The notes under the pieces are model-generated. The model did no database searches. It was not told the DNA's origin and worked only from the letters and a program-made list of their open reading frames with translations. The position numbers and the translations under genes are program-made. A DNA stretch of 64,000 nucleotides from Geothermobacter hydrogeniphilus (GTDB lineage Bacteria; Desulfobacterota; Desulfuromonadia; Desulfuromonadales; Geothermobacteraceae). The stretch covers positions 2,652 to 66,651 of the forward strand of contig NZ_PPFX01000007.1 of the NCBI RefSeq assembly GCF_002898515.1. Reading direction: 5' to 3'. Shown here in pieces: positions 28,151 to 36,228 of this stretch (positions are counted from its first letter, which is position 1; every line of letters starts with the position of its first letter).

Positions 28151-29104
28151 ATGCAACATTACCTCGATTTTGAAAAACCGATTGTCGATCTGCAGCAGAA
28201 GATCCGCGAGCTGCGCGACTACTCGACCGATAATGTCGATTTTTCCAGCGAGATCAAGAAACTGGAGAAGAAGGCCACCAAGCTGCGGGACGAGATTTTC
28301 TCCAAGCTGAGCCGCTGGCAGCGGACCCAGTTGGCCCGTCACCAGGACCGGCCCTATACCCTCGACTACATCGAGCATGTCTTCACGGACTGGTTCGAGG
28401 TCCACGGCGACCGCAACTTCCGTGACGACCCGGCGCTGGTCTGCGGCTTCGCCCGCCTCGACGGCGAGCCCTGCGCGGTGATCGGGCACCAGAAGGGGCG
28501 GGACACCAAATCGAAGGTCTATCGCAACTTCGGCATGCCCAACCCGGAGGGCTACCGCAAGGCCCTGCGGGTGATGAAGATGGCTGAACAGTTCGGCCTG
28601 CCGATCTTCTGTTTCGTTGACACCCCCGGCGCCTTTCCGGGGATCGGCGCCGAGGAGCGCGGCCAGGCCGAGGCGATTGCCCGCAACCTGCGCGAGATGG
28701 CGGCTCTGACTGTTCCGGTGATCGTCACCATCACCGGCGAGGGGGGCTCCGGCGGAGCCCTGGCGATTGCCGTCGGCAACCGGGTGCTGATGCTGCAGTA
28801 CTCGGTCTACGCGGTGATCTCGCCCGAGGGCTGCGCCGCCATTCTCTGGTCGGACGGCGCCCGCGGCCCGGAAGCCGCCGAGGCCCTCAAACTGACCGCC
28901 GCCGATATCGATTCTCTCGGTTGCGTGATCGATGAAGTGGTTCCCGAACCGGTCGGCGGAGCGCACACCGACTATGTTCTGGCGGCCGCCAACCTCAAGC
29001 GTTCCCTGAAGAAACACCTGGGCGAGCTGCAGGCCCTGTCGGGCGAAGAGCTGGTCGAACAGCGCTATCAGAAATTCCGGGCCATGACCCGGGTGCAGGA
29101 ATAG
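28151..29104 (+). CDS. accA: Acetyl-CoA carboxylase carboxyltransferase subunit alpha
   Basis: The 317-residue subunit pairs with AccD to transfer carboxyl from biotin to acetyl-CoA, the first step of fatty acid synthesis. It shows the family N-terminus [10 protein letters not shown], the [12 protein letters not shown] segment, and oxyanion-hole glycine pairs in [10 protein letters not shown]. The standard length and the [10 protein letters not shown] start support the ATG at 28151 rather than the earlier in-frame start inside repeat C3. accD is not in the window. Confidence 0.97.
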   Translation: MQHYLDFEKPIVDLQQKIRELRDYSTDNVDFSSEIKKLEKKATKLRDEIFSKLSRWQRTQLARHQDRPYTLDYIEHVFTDWFEVHGDRNFRDDPALVCGFARLDGEPCAVIGHQKGRDTKSKVYRNFGMPNPEGYRKALRVMKMAEQFGLPIFCFVDTPGAFPGIGAEERGQAEAIARNLREMAALTVPVIVTITGEGGSGGALAIAVGNRVLMLQYSVYAVISPEGCAAILWSDGARGPEAAEALKLTAADIDSLGCVIDEVVPEPVGGAHTDYVLAAANLKRSLKKHLGELQALSGEELVEQRYQKFRAMTRVQE

Positions 29105-29133
29105 CTTTTTCGCCGCCCGGCTGGAGACATCCC

Positions 29134-29916
29134 TTGGCCCCCGTCCTCTCGCGTTTTCCCGCTCTGTTGCCGTTCACGACCTGTCTGCTGCTGACGCTGT
29201 CGGTTGTCGGCTGCGGCGGTCCCGCCTATCGGACGCGGGTGATCGACACCCCGCAGAACCGGGAGCTGCAGGGCCATCAAAAGCCGTACATGGTCAACGG
29301 CCGTCGCTATGACCCGTTGCGGCAGTCGAACGGCTTCGTCCAGGAGGGGATGGCCAGCTGGTACGGTCGGAAATTCCACGGCCGCAAGACCAGCAACGGC
29401 GAAATCTACGACATGTACAAGATGACCGCGGCACACAAGACCCTGCCGCTGGGTGTATCGGTGCGGGTGACCAACAAGCGCAACGGCCGTCAGGCCGTGG
29501 TGCGGATCAATGACCGCGGTCCCTTCGTTGCCGGCCGGATCATCGATCTCTCCTACGCCGCCGCCAAGCAGCTCGGCGTGGTCGGCCCGGGAACCGCCCC
29601 GGTCAGGATCGAGGCACTCGGCTATGCCGAGCAGGGTTCGGGGCGCAAGGTCGCCTATCGGGCCCCGCGGAGTTACGATGTCGGCGAATTCTCGATCCAG
29701 GTCGGAGCCTTCGCCCTGGCCGACAATGCCTACCGCCTGGCCGACCGGCTGCGGGCCCGTTACGGCGCTTCCAGCGTCGCCGAAGGCTGGGTTTCCGGAC
29801 AACGTTTCTACCGGGTGCGGGCCGGGCGTTACCGCAGCCTGGAGGCGGCCGAGGCGGCTCGCGAGCAGCTTGCCGGGCAGGGTTATGCCGGAGCCTTCGT
29901 GGTGGCGACGGAGTAG
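29134..29916 (+). CDS. rlpA: RlpA family septal ring lytic transglycosylase lipoprotein
   Basis: The 260-residue lipoprotein (lipobox around V-V-G-C, Cys about 27) has a double-psi beta-barrel with G-M-A-S-W-Y-G-R-K-F-H-G-R and a catalytic Asp in VRINDRGPF (about 110-180), and a C-terminal SPOR peptidoglycan-binding domain (F-S-I-Q-V-G-A-F, about 185-258). RlpA cleaves denuded glycans at the septum. It starts at a TTG (29134) with GGAG nine bases upstream and ends six bases before the rhodanese gene. Confidence 0.9.
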   Translation: MAPVLSRFPALLPFTTCLLLTLSVVGCGGPAYRTRVIDTPQNRELQGHQKPYMVNGRRYDPLRQSNGFVQEGMASWYGRKFHGRKTSNGEIYDMYKMTAAHKTLPLGVSVRVTNKRNGRQAVVRINDRGPFVAGRIIDLSYAAAKQLGVVGPGTAPVRIEALGYAEQGSGRKVAYRAPRSYDVGEFSIQVGAFALADNAYRLADRLRARYGASSVAEGWVSGQRFYRVRAGRYRSLEAAEAAREQLAGQGYAGAFVVATE

Positions 29917-29922
29917 TAGCCG

Positions 29923-30234
29923 ATGAAGCCTGAAGATCTGGCGAAACAGCTCGGCAGGGCGGATGCCCCGTTGGTGGTTGATGTCCGCAGCGGTTTTGAA
30001 TACCGCGGCGGCCATATTCCGGGCGCCCTGCACATGCCTTTCTGGCGGTTGCCGGTTGATTGCGGGAAACTTCCTGACCGGAACCGGGCCCTTGTCCTGA
30101 CCTGCGAACACGGGCCGCGGGCGCAGTTGGCACTCGGGTTCCTGCGGATGCGCGGTTTCAGCCGGATCGAGCTGCTGGACGGACACATGCATCGCTGGCG
30201 CGGCAGGAAGCTGCCGCTGGAGAAGGGCGGCTGA
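29923..30234 (+). CDS. Single-domain rhodanese-like protein
   Basis: The 103-residue protein is a minimal rhodanese: LVVDVRSGFEYRGGHIPGA gives the CH2A motif, and the active-site loop is C-E-H-G-P-R (Cys about 56), a plausible persulfide site. The G-H-M-H-R-W tail matches short GlpE/PspE-like proteins. The partner is unknown. It is probably co-transcribed with rlpA. Confidence 0.85.
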   Translation: MKPEDLAKQLGRADAPLVVDVRSGFEYRGGHIPGALHMPFWRLPVDCGKLPDRNRALVLTCEHGPRAQLALGFLRMRGFSRIELLDGHMHRWRGRKLPLEKGG

Positions 30235-30310
30235 TTCTGCCGTTCAAAGGGCCCGGTTGCGGGTTTCTGCCGCTGCCTCTTCCGTCCCGTTCCGTTTAAT
30301 CTTTCGGGTG

Positions 30311-30330
30311 CTGATTCAAACCTGAATCAG
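30311..30330. promoter_or_regulatory. Palindrome upstream of the Big-domain lipoprotein gene
   Basis: CTGATTCA-AACC-TGAATCAG is a perfect 8+8 inverted repeat 64 bases before the ATG; a half-site (CTGATTCAGG) recurs at 30370. It could be an operator or a leader hairpin. Confidence 0.4.
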
Positions 30331-30393
30331 TGGGTTTGTGCCGGATGAAGAGTGCAGGTGACAAGCTCACTGATTCAGGATAAAGGAGGGGTG

Positions 30394-32094
30394 ATGCGTT
30401 TTCGTCTCTGGTTTCCGGTCCTGTTGCTGGGGCTGCTGACCGGCTGCGGCAGCAGCAATGATGCCACTCGCAGCAACAATTTCCTGCCGCTGACCGCCAT
30501 CGAGGTCACCTCCAACCTGTCGCAGATCGCCAACCTGACTTCCGCCCAGCTGACGGCGGTCGGCAATTTCTCCGGTCAGTTCACCCGCGACATCACCGCC
30601 GAGGTGACCTGGAGCAGTTCCGATCCGGCCATCGCCACGGTTGACAACCAGCCCGGCAGCGTGGGGCGGGTGACGGCCGTTGCTCCCGGGACCGTAACCC
30701 TGACCGCCGACCTCGACGGGGTGACGGCCGATTTTCTGCTGACGGTGAGCAATGCGACCATCTCCACCTTGACCCTCAGCCCCCTGACTCCGAGCGCGGC
30801 CAAGGGTTTGACCCGACAATTCACCGCTACCGGCACCTTTTCCGACGCGACCAGCCAGGACCTGACCAGCGATGTCTCCTGGTCCTCGACCGTGCCGACG
30901 GTGGCGGCCATCAGCAACAGTCGCGGCAGCGAGGGACTGGTCTCGGCGCTGCTCGAAGGAACGACCGACATCTCCGCGACCTTCGACGGCCTGACGGCCT
31001 CCACCACCATGACGGTGACCGCGGCGGTGCTGCAGAGTCTCGCCCTTGCTCCCCAGAATGCCGCCATGGTCAGCCTCTCGATGCGTTCTTTCACAGCCAC
31101 CGGGTCCTTTTCGGACGAGACGAGCCAGGATTTGACAGCCCAGGTCGCCTGGAGTTCAACGGATGCCACGGTTGCCGAAATTGACGCGGCCGGGGTTGTC
31201 ACCAGCCTGAAGTCGGGGCAGACGACGATCAGCGCGGCCCTCAACGGTGTCAATGCCGGGACCGGACTCAAGGTCACCGGCGGGGACCTGACCGGTATCA
31301 GTATCACTCCCGTATCTCCCCTGTCGCTGGTCGCCGGAACCCGCGCGCAGCTGACCGCCACCGGGCAGTTCAGCAACAACACATCCCGCGACATCACGTC
31401 GCTGGTGACCTGGAACTCCGGCACCCAGGCCGTTGCTTCCATCAGCAATGTCAGCGGTCTGCAGGGCCGGCTGTCGGCCCTGACGCAGGGGACATCGACC
31501 ATCACGGCCACCTATGACACCTTCTCACCCTCGGTCAGTCTGACCGTGAGCACACCTGTTCTGAACAGGTTGGACATCAGTCCGGCGGCACCCATCATTT
31601 TTGCCGGGACGACCCGGGCCTTTACCGTGACCGGGACCTTTGCCGGGAATGTCACCCAGGACCTGACCCTGGACGCGGCCTGGAGCAGTTCCAATTCGGC
31701 GGTGGCCGGTATCGGTGCGGTCGACCCGATCAGGGGGGTGGCGACCGGGGTGGCAGCGGGCCAGACCACGATCTCGGCCGCTTTCGGCGGGGTGCCGGAC
31801 GGGACCGCCACGCTCGCTGTCCAGACGGCGACTCTCCAGTCGCTCAGCATCGTTCCACAGACGGTGAGTGTTTCATCCGGGGCGACTGTTCAACTTGCGG
31901 TGACGGCCACCTACAGTGGCGGCAGCCAGGATGTGAGCGCCGATGTCACTTGGAGCAGTCCGGACGAATCGGTCGCGGCATTTCTGGATTCAGTGCGCCA
32001 CCCGGGTCTTCTGACCGGTGTCGATGTCGGTACCCTCGACGTTCAGGCCGCTTTCGGCGGTCAGACAGCCACGGTAACAGTCAATGTGCAGTAG
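30394..32094 (+). CDS. Lipoprotein with multiple bacterial Ig-like (Big_2) domains
   Basis: The 566-residue protein has a lipoprotein signal (LLGLLTGCGSS, Cys about 16) followed by about six tandem Big_2-type repeats of 85-90 residues. Each carries a version of L-T-A-T-G-x-F-S...Q-D-L-T...W-S-S...V-A-x-I. Repeats 2 and 3 are especially similar, suggesting recent internal duplication. Such proteins are surface structural or adhesive elements. AAAGGAGGGG gives a strong ribosome site. The next gene, a small outer-membrane barrel, starts 20 bases later, so they may be co-expressed. Confidence 0.87.
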   Translation: MRFRLWFPVLLLGLLTGCGSSNDATRSNNFLPLTAIEVTSNLSQIANLTSAQLTAVGNFSGQFTRDITAEVTWSSSDPAIATVDNQPGSVGRVTAVAPGTVTLTADLDGVTADFLLTVSNATISTLTLSPLTPSAAKGLTRQFTATGTFSDATSQDLTSDVSWSSTVPTVAAISNSRGSEGLVSALLEGTTDISATFDGLTASTTMTVTAAVLQSLALAPQNAAMVSLSMRSFTATGSFSDETSQDLTAQVAWSSTDATVAEIDAAGVVTSLKSGQTTISAALNGVNAGTGLKVTGGDLTGISITPVSPLSLVAGTRAQLTATGQFSNNTSRDITSLVTWNSGTQAVASISNVSGLQGRLSALTQGTSTITATYDTFSPSVSLTVSTPVLNRLDISPAAPIIFAGTTRAFTVTGTFAGNVTQDLTLDAAWSSSNSAVAGIGAVDPIRGVATGVAAGQTTISAAFGGVPDGTATLAVQTATLQSLSIVPQTVSVSSGATVQLAVTATYSGGSQDVSADVTWSSPDESVAAFLDSVRHPGLLTGVDVGTLDVQAAFGGQTATVTVNVQ

Positions 32095-32113
32095 TTCGGG
32101 AAGGATCTTGGCG

Positions 32114-32752
32114 ATGAAAACGATGCTGTTGACGATCCTGATGCTCTGCTGGTCGATTGGCGGATGGGCATTTGACGGGACATTCTACAGCCAGCTCAAT
32201 GCCGGTGCCGGCCTGCTGAATGATGCTGACAACAGCAGTGCCGATGGGACCTTCATTACCCAATCCGATCCCGGCGTGATGGCGTCCCTGAGCCTCGGTT
32301 ACGCTCTTCCCGAGTCCTCCGCCTATCATGGCGGCCGGGTCGAAATCGAAGCGGCCTGGCGGCAGAATGCCGTCGACAAGGTCGAGTTCGTTGAAGGAAA
32401 GTTTGCCGGTGACGGCGACATCACCGCCTGGAGCCTGTTGCTCTGCAGCTATGGTGAACGTCGTAATCGCACCCCCTGGACTCCCTACTTCGGCGCCGGG
32501 CTCGGTGTCGCCTCGATCTCCCTCGACACGGTGACCGTGGCCGGTTCCCCGCTGGCGGATGATGATGACCTGGTGCTGGCCTACCAGGTCGGACTCGGGG
32601 TTGATTACGCCATCAACCCGCGCTGGAAACTCGACCTCGGTTACCGCTATTTCGGTACCACCAGCCCGAGTTTCAAGGACGCGACCGGCGAGGAGTTTGA
32701 CGGCGAGTATGACAACCACAGCTTCATGGTGGGGTTGCGGGCGTCGTTCTGA
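32114..32752 (+). CDS. Outer-membrane beta-barrel protein (OmpA/OmpX-like porin family)
   Basis: The 212-residue protein has a signal peptide (LLTILMLCWSIGGWAF, cleavage after A) and alternating hydrophobic strands: SLSLGYALP, RVEIEAAWR, PYFGAGLGVASI, AYQVGLGVDYAI and WKLDLGYRYFG. It ends in a C-terminal Phe (RASF), as outer-membrane proteins do. It resembles 8-strand surface antigen/outer-membrane beta-barrel proteins (P44/Msp2-like). The ATG at 32114 begins the signal peptide; a longer frame to 32084 is unlikely. Confidence 0.82.
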   Translation: MKTMLLTILMLCWSIGGWAFDGTFYSQLNAGAGLLNDADNSSADGTFITQSDPGVMASLSLGYALPESSAYHGGRVEIEAAWRQNAVDKVEFVEGKFAGDGDITAWSLLLCSYGERRNRTPWTPYFGAGLGVASISLDTVTVAGSPLADDDDLVLAYQVGLGVDYAINPRWKLDLGYRYFGTTSPSFKDATGEEFDGEYDNHSFMVGLRASF

Positions 32753-32814
32753 AGTATCTGCAGAGGGGATTGATATATCCCACCCCTGATTTCCCGGTTG
32801 TATGAGGGGCCAGG

Positions 32815-33309
32815 CTAAGGAACCTTGCCCCATTGCCGATCAATTTCGCTCCAGATTCGGCGTATCTCGTCTTCCGATACCACTGTCATGAGGCTGTCAT
32901 AGAGTCGGCAGAGTCGCTTTTTTTTGTGTTGGGCCGCCTCACCCAACACCCTCTCCTTCGGGAAGAAATCATCATTGGGGGCGAACATGCTCAGCGTCAC
33001 ACTGAAATTGCGTCGTGCCTGCTGTAACGTCCAGCCCCCGTTCGGCCCGCCATTATCCTGGTCCGCATAAGGGTCGTCCTGGCCGTCATCCTCCCAATGG
33101 CAGATGGAGCAATAGTCAAAAGCTCCCCGGAATTCCAGGGTGGGATAGCCGCAGCAGGGGCAGGTCGTGTGTCCGTTGCAGTGGGTTGGATGGTGATTGA
33201 AGAACAGTCGCCTTCGGGCAAAAGGTGAATCCTCCAGCCCGGCCGGGGGCGTCCACTCTTTAGGTGCAAGAATATCTCCCTTGAGCCATTGATAGCTATA
33301 CTGTTCCAT
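32815..33309 (-). CDS. CPCC family cysteine-rich protein
   Basis: The 164-residue protein contains the Cys-rich CPCC domain: C-P-C-C-G-Y-P-T-L (about 50-58), then Y-C-S-I-C-H-W-E-D-D-G and G-G-P-N-G-G-W-T-L-Q-Q-A-R-R-N-F. The two C-x-x-C pairs look like a zinc ribbon. Members are frequent near polymorphic toxin or immunity genes, but no toxin is adjacent here. GGGAGG precedes the ATG by five bases. It is divergent from the decayed RecG-like gene. Confidence 0.82.
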   Translation of the reverse strand: MEQYSYQWLKGDILAPKEWTPPAGLEDSPFARRRLFFNHHPTHCNGHTTCPCCGYPTLEFRGAFDYCSICHWEDDGQDDPYADQDNGGPNGGWTLQQARRNFSVTLSMFAPNDDFFPKERVLGEAAQHKKKRLCRLYDSLMTVVSEDEIRRIWSEIDRQWGKVP

Positions 33310-33432
33310 TGTTCCTCCCTGTGGTCGGCAAGGATATCATAACAGGCTTTTGATCAATAGCGGACAACTCGCAAATTCCCTTGAGATGGCGTCTGAAATG
33401 ACCTACATTGTTGATGTTTTTTGCTCTGTTGC

Positions 33433-33504
33433 GGGATAGCGGATCGCCTTGACGACGAACTGCGGCACAATCCATTCGGGCTGCTCGGCGAACATCAGCA
33501 CCCC
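33433..33504 (-). other. 72-bp inverted coding segment inside the RecG-like pseudogene
   Basis: Read on the reverse strand, these 24 codons give GVLMFAEQPEWIVPQFVVK and then AIRYP, the sequence expected just before GNKIHATDYLDTED, which is read on the forward strand from 33505. The flanks share short inverted matches (TTGC-GGG on the left, CCCCGGCAA on the right). The frame phase is preserved exactly (72 = 24 x 3). Confidence 0.75.
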
Positions 33505-34067
33505 GGCAATAAAATACACGCCACCGACTATCTTGATACGGAAGATTTCGCCGGACCGCTGCCGAAAATATTCGATGGTGCCCTGGCCTTTGTCATGCGC
33601 AATCTGCACAAGGTACAGGCCGGGCGCGGGGTGAATGCGCCGGGGACGCCGGAGATTCCTGAAACCGTCTTCGAGGAACTGCTGGTCAATGCTCTGGTCC
33701 ACCGTGACTACCTGATAAGTGCTCCAATCCGCCTGTTCATGTTCGACAACCGCATCGAGATCATCAGTCCCGGTCATCTGCCGAACAACCTGACGGTAGA
33801 AAAAATCCGCGCCGGGAACTCCAATATTCGCAACCCGATCCTGGTGTCCTACGTGGCCAAGGGTCTGTTGCCCTACCACGGGCTGGGCTCGGGCATCAAA
33901 CGCGCCCTGGAGAAGTGGTCCGACATCGATTTTACCGACGACCACGACGGCTGCTTGTTCACCGCAACGGTGCACCGAAAACCTGTGGAGGAGCCGGAGC
34001 TTGTGGAGCACGATGCTGTTTTATCCGGTCAACCTGACCCGAGTCGTGATCTTTTAACCGACGCTCA

Positions 34068-34098
34068 GTCGGGAAAACGTCGGGAAAACGTCGGGAAA
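34068..34098 (+). repeat. 11-bp tandem repeat (2.8 units) at the frameshift
   Basis: GTCGGGAAAAC is repeated at 34068 and 34079 and followed by GTCGGGAAA at 34090. Adding one more 11-base unit would restore the frame into the winged-helix tail, so loss of a unit by slippage accounts for the break. Confidence 0.85.
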
Positions 34099-34263
34099 GA
34101 TCCTGAAAGCCTGTCGAGACAAAAGCACTATCACTATCCCGGAATTAGCTGTTTTGATTGGTATAACCGAGCGATCTATTGAACGGAACATTCAGAAGCT
34201 CCAGGCGCAAGGTTTGCTTCGGCGGGTTGGAGGGAGGAAAGAAGGGTATTGGGAGGTGGTCGA

Positions 34264-34413
34264 GTGAGAATTCAGACCATTGGAATCACCCACTACAAGG
34301 CCTTTCTCGGTACCCGTGAGGTCCAGCTGGCCGGAAAGTCTCTTTTCATTTACACGCCCACATTGACGCAGTCCTTTGAGGGTTCGAAACAGAGAATCGC
34401 TTCCCGCAGGTGA
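34264..34413 (+). pseudogene. N-terminal stub of an AAA/SMC-type ATPase
   Basis: A GTG overlapping the preceding stop opens a 49-codon frame whose first 30 residues (RIQTIGITHYKAFLGTRE, then VQLAGKSLFIY) match the start of RecF/AAA_15-type ATPases, where a Walker A G-E-N-G-S-G-K-S should follow immediately. Instead the sequence diverges to TPTLTQSFEG and stops, so the gene was cut at the Walker A position. Overlap with the RecG-like gene indicates a former operon, probably a defence or regulatory pair. Confidence 0.7.
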
Positions 34414-34453
34414 TATGGATTTTTGATTCAGTTGATGCCGGATTGTTCCGACG

Positions 34454-34861
34454 TCAATGGGGTTTAATGCGGACGCCCATGGCCCGGCAGAAACTGATCA
34501 AGTCGTTAAGCCCTTCAGAAATAATCGTTTTAAGAATTTCCAGATCCAGTTCCTGGTACTCATGAATGGCGATGTTGCGAAATCCGACCATCGCCTTCAT
34601 TGCCCGCGCCAGAGACTGTTCCAGCAACCCCCTGGCAACCAGCATCTCAAAAGCCTGGGCGGCACCCTGCGGAATGCCGAGATGATGCCGTGCCACCTGG
34701 TGCATGGCCATGTCGATTGTCGCCTGGCAGGCCCGTTCAAGGTTCAGGATCAGAGCATCAACATGGGTGAAATTGTCGAGGTTGGGGCAGGCCGTCACTT
34801 CCTGATGAATCCGGCTGATGCATCGTTCGATAATCTGGGCCTTATTCAGCAGTATATTCAT
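34454..34861 (-). CDS. hepT: HepT-like RNase toxin (HEPN, DUF86)
   Basis: The 135-residue all-helical protein carries the HEPN catalytic motif R-x4-H-x-Y as R-N-I-A-I-H-E-Y (about residues 103-110). HepT toxins cleave RNA and are silenced when MntA adds AMP to the motif tyrosine. The start is uncertain: ATG at 34861, or three codons earlier at 34870; both lie inside the 3' end of mntA. The catalytic residues are intact, so the pair looks functional. Confidence 0.87.
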   Translation of the reverse strand: MNILLNKAQIIERCISRIHQEVTACPNLDNFTHVDALILNLERACQATIDMAMHQVARHHLGIPQGAAQAFEMLVARGLLEQSLARAMKAMVGFRNIAIHEYQELDLEILKTIISEGLNDLISFCRAMGVRIKPH

Positions 34862-35282
34862 CTGAGTCATTCTCCCGGATCAGGTACGCGTCCAGAACCT
34901 CCCGGCGGGCGTAGTTGTAGTCGACATAGGCCGAAAGCATCTGCATGAGAAACAGGTCACGGCAGTCCTCGTCACGGCAGAAAATTTCCTTGCCGTGCCG
35001 GTAAACTTCGGTGGCGTAAATCAGGTTTTCCAGGGAAAGAATTCCCAGATGGACGGGGCGGCCGGCGATTGTTTCGAGGTCTGCCGACAGGGAGAGCAGT
35101 TTGTTCGTGAGCGGAGCAGGCCCATTGAAGAGCAGGGCGATGTCAAGATCGCTTGCGGGGCGCAGTCGCCCTCTCGCTGCCGAGCCGTGCAGATAAGCGA
35201 CGGCAAGGCCGGACAGGGAACCCAAACTTTCAGCGATTGCCGACAGTTGCTTTGCGGGGACTGTAAGGGAGCTTGCCGTCAT
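34842..35282 (-). CDS. mntA: MntA-type nucleotidyltransferase antitoxin
   Basis: The 146-residue protein has the minimal nucleotidyltransferase signature G-S-A-A-R-G-R-L-R-P-A-S-D-L-D (GSx10DxD, about 33-47) and a C-terminal helix bundle. MntA proteins AMPylate the HepT tyrosine using ATP. It is upstream of, and overlaps, hepT by about 20-29 bases, the standard order. No strong ribosome site precedes the ATG at 35282. The upstream region has a loose inverted repeat (35322-35366, TTGAACCTGA / TCAGGTTGAA) that could be regulatory. Confidence 0.88.
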   Translation of the reverse strand: MTASSLTVPAKQLSAIAESLGSLSGLAVAYLHGSAARGRLRPASDLDIALLFNGPAPLTNKLLSLSADLETIAGRPVHLGILSLENLIYATEVYRHGKEIFCRDEDCRDLFLMQMLSAYVDYNYARREVLDAYLIRENDSDEYTAE

Positions 35283-35443
35283 GATGAGTGATAATCCATT
35301 TCAGGTCCAGGAATTCGGCGGTTGAACCTGAATCCGTCGACAAGGGGCTCATGGAGTCAGGTTGAAATCAATCTTAGAGTTCGCCGGTAAGGCAGTCAAC
35401 CGCTATATCTTCGTGATGTTGGATGCAGACAGTGCTGTGAAAC

Positions 35444-36220
35444 CTAGCCGAGCCCGCGTTTTTTCATTTCGGCCTTCAGCAGCTCTTTTTGCCGCACCGG
35501 CAGGTTGCGCTGTGCCGCGAGGGCGCGCAGGTCGCCGCTTTTCAATCGCGGCAGCCAGAGGGTGTACCAGACGGCCGGGGTCTTCGGGCACTTGAGGATG
35601 GCGAGGCGCAATTGTCGGCGCTGCTGCCAGCGCGGATGGCGGGCGATCTGCGAGATGCTCTCGGCGTTGGCCTTGCCGCTGCGCAGGAATTGCAGCAGCG
35701 CGACCTCCTTGAGGCGCGGGTTGTCGAGGCAGGCCTGGACCAGGCGCGGGTCGCCGTCCCTGATCAGGGCCTGCAGAATGGTGGAGGTGGCGCGGCGCGC
35801 CAGGCTGAGCTTGTTGCCGAGTTCCTCGCCGGGCAGGCGCAGGATGATCTGGCGCTCGGCCGCCAGGCGCTGGTCGGGTGTGGGGCCGGGCAGGGTGCAG
35901 AGGTCAAGCAGTTCGAACAGGTAGAGGTGCGGCAGCAGGCGCAGCACGGTGGCCGCCGGGGTGTTCGGATTGCGCGCCAGCGCCAGCTGCAGCCGGTGCC
36001 CGGCCTTCTCCCGGGTGCGCTGGTCGATCGCCTTGAGCAGTCCTTCCGGCAGGTCACGCCTTTTCAGCAGCACCAGCAGGTGCTCTTCCCCGACCCCGGG
36101 GTTCTTCAGCAGGTTGAGCAGCACCTCAGGATCGGAGTCGCGGACCAGCTGGAACAGCTCGTCCCCGTCGGCCCGCAGGGCGCACAGCAGCCTGATCGCC
36201 TTGTCCCGCTCATCCCCCAT
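35444..36220 (-). CDS. Hypothetical helical-repeat protein
   Basis: The 258-residue protein is almost entirely amphipathic helices with leucine-rich repeats of about 35-40 residues. Examples are PEVLLNLLKNPGVGEEHLLV, L-A-L-A-R-N-P-N-T-P, RLVQACLDNPRLKE and I-A-R-H-P-R-W. The pattern of N-P plus a helix pair resembles HEAT-like or DUF2336-like scaffolds. No catalytic motif is seen. It starts eight bases after the tgt stop on the same strand, so it is probably co-transcribed with tgt, though a functional link is unknown. Confidence 0.65.
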   Translation of the reverse strand: MGDERDKAIRLLCALRADGDELFQLVRDSDPEVLLNLLKNPGVGEEHLLVLLKRRDLPEGLLKAIDQRTREKAGHRLQLALARNPNTPAATVLRLLPHLYLFELLDLCTLPGPTPDQRLAAERQIILRLPGEELGNKLSLARRATSTILQALIRDGDPRLVQACLDNPRLKEVALLQFLRSGKANAESISQIARHPRWQQRRQLRLAILKCPKTPAVWYTLWLPRLKSGDLRALAAQRNLPVRQKELLKAEMKKRGLG

Positions 36221-36228
36221 GGTTCCGC

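Larger units (their letters stand above)
33421..34267 (+). pseudogene. RecG-like/AlbA-type ATP-binding regulator, decayed
   Basis: The frame encodes the C-terminal ATPase-like (HATPase_c_4) half of COG2865 proteins: E-T-V-F-E-E-L-L-V-N-A-L-V-H-R-D-Y, NRIEIISPGHLPNNLTV, G-L-G-S-G-I-K-R-A-L. Three lesions are visible. The N-terminal AlbA_2/Schlafen-like domain is missing. The 72 bases at 33433-33504 are inverted, because their reverse complement encodes the expected GVLMFAEQP...KAIRYP. After 34098 the frame is lost: the winged-helix tail TIPELAVLIGITERSIERNI and onward to the stop at 34265-34267 is read in another frame. Members are regulators linked to defence islands. It directly precedes an AAA ATPase stub. 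Confidence 0.8.

Noticed and set aside
34381-34413. tRNA-like GGTTCGAAA motif
   Set aside because: No acceptor or anticodon stems can be formed around it.
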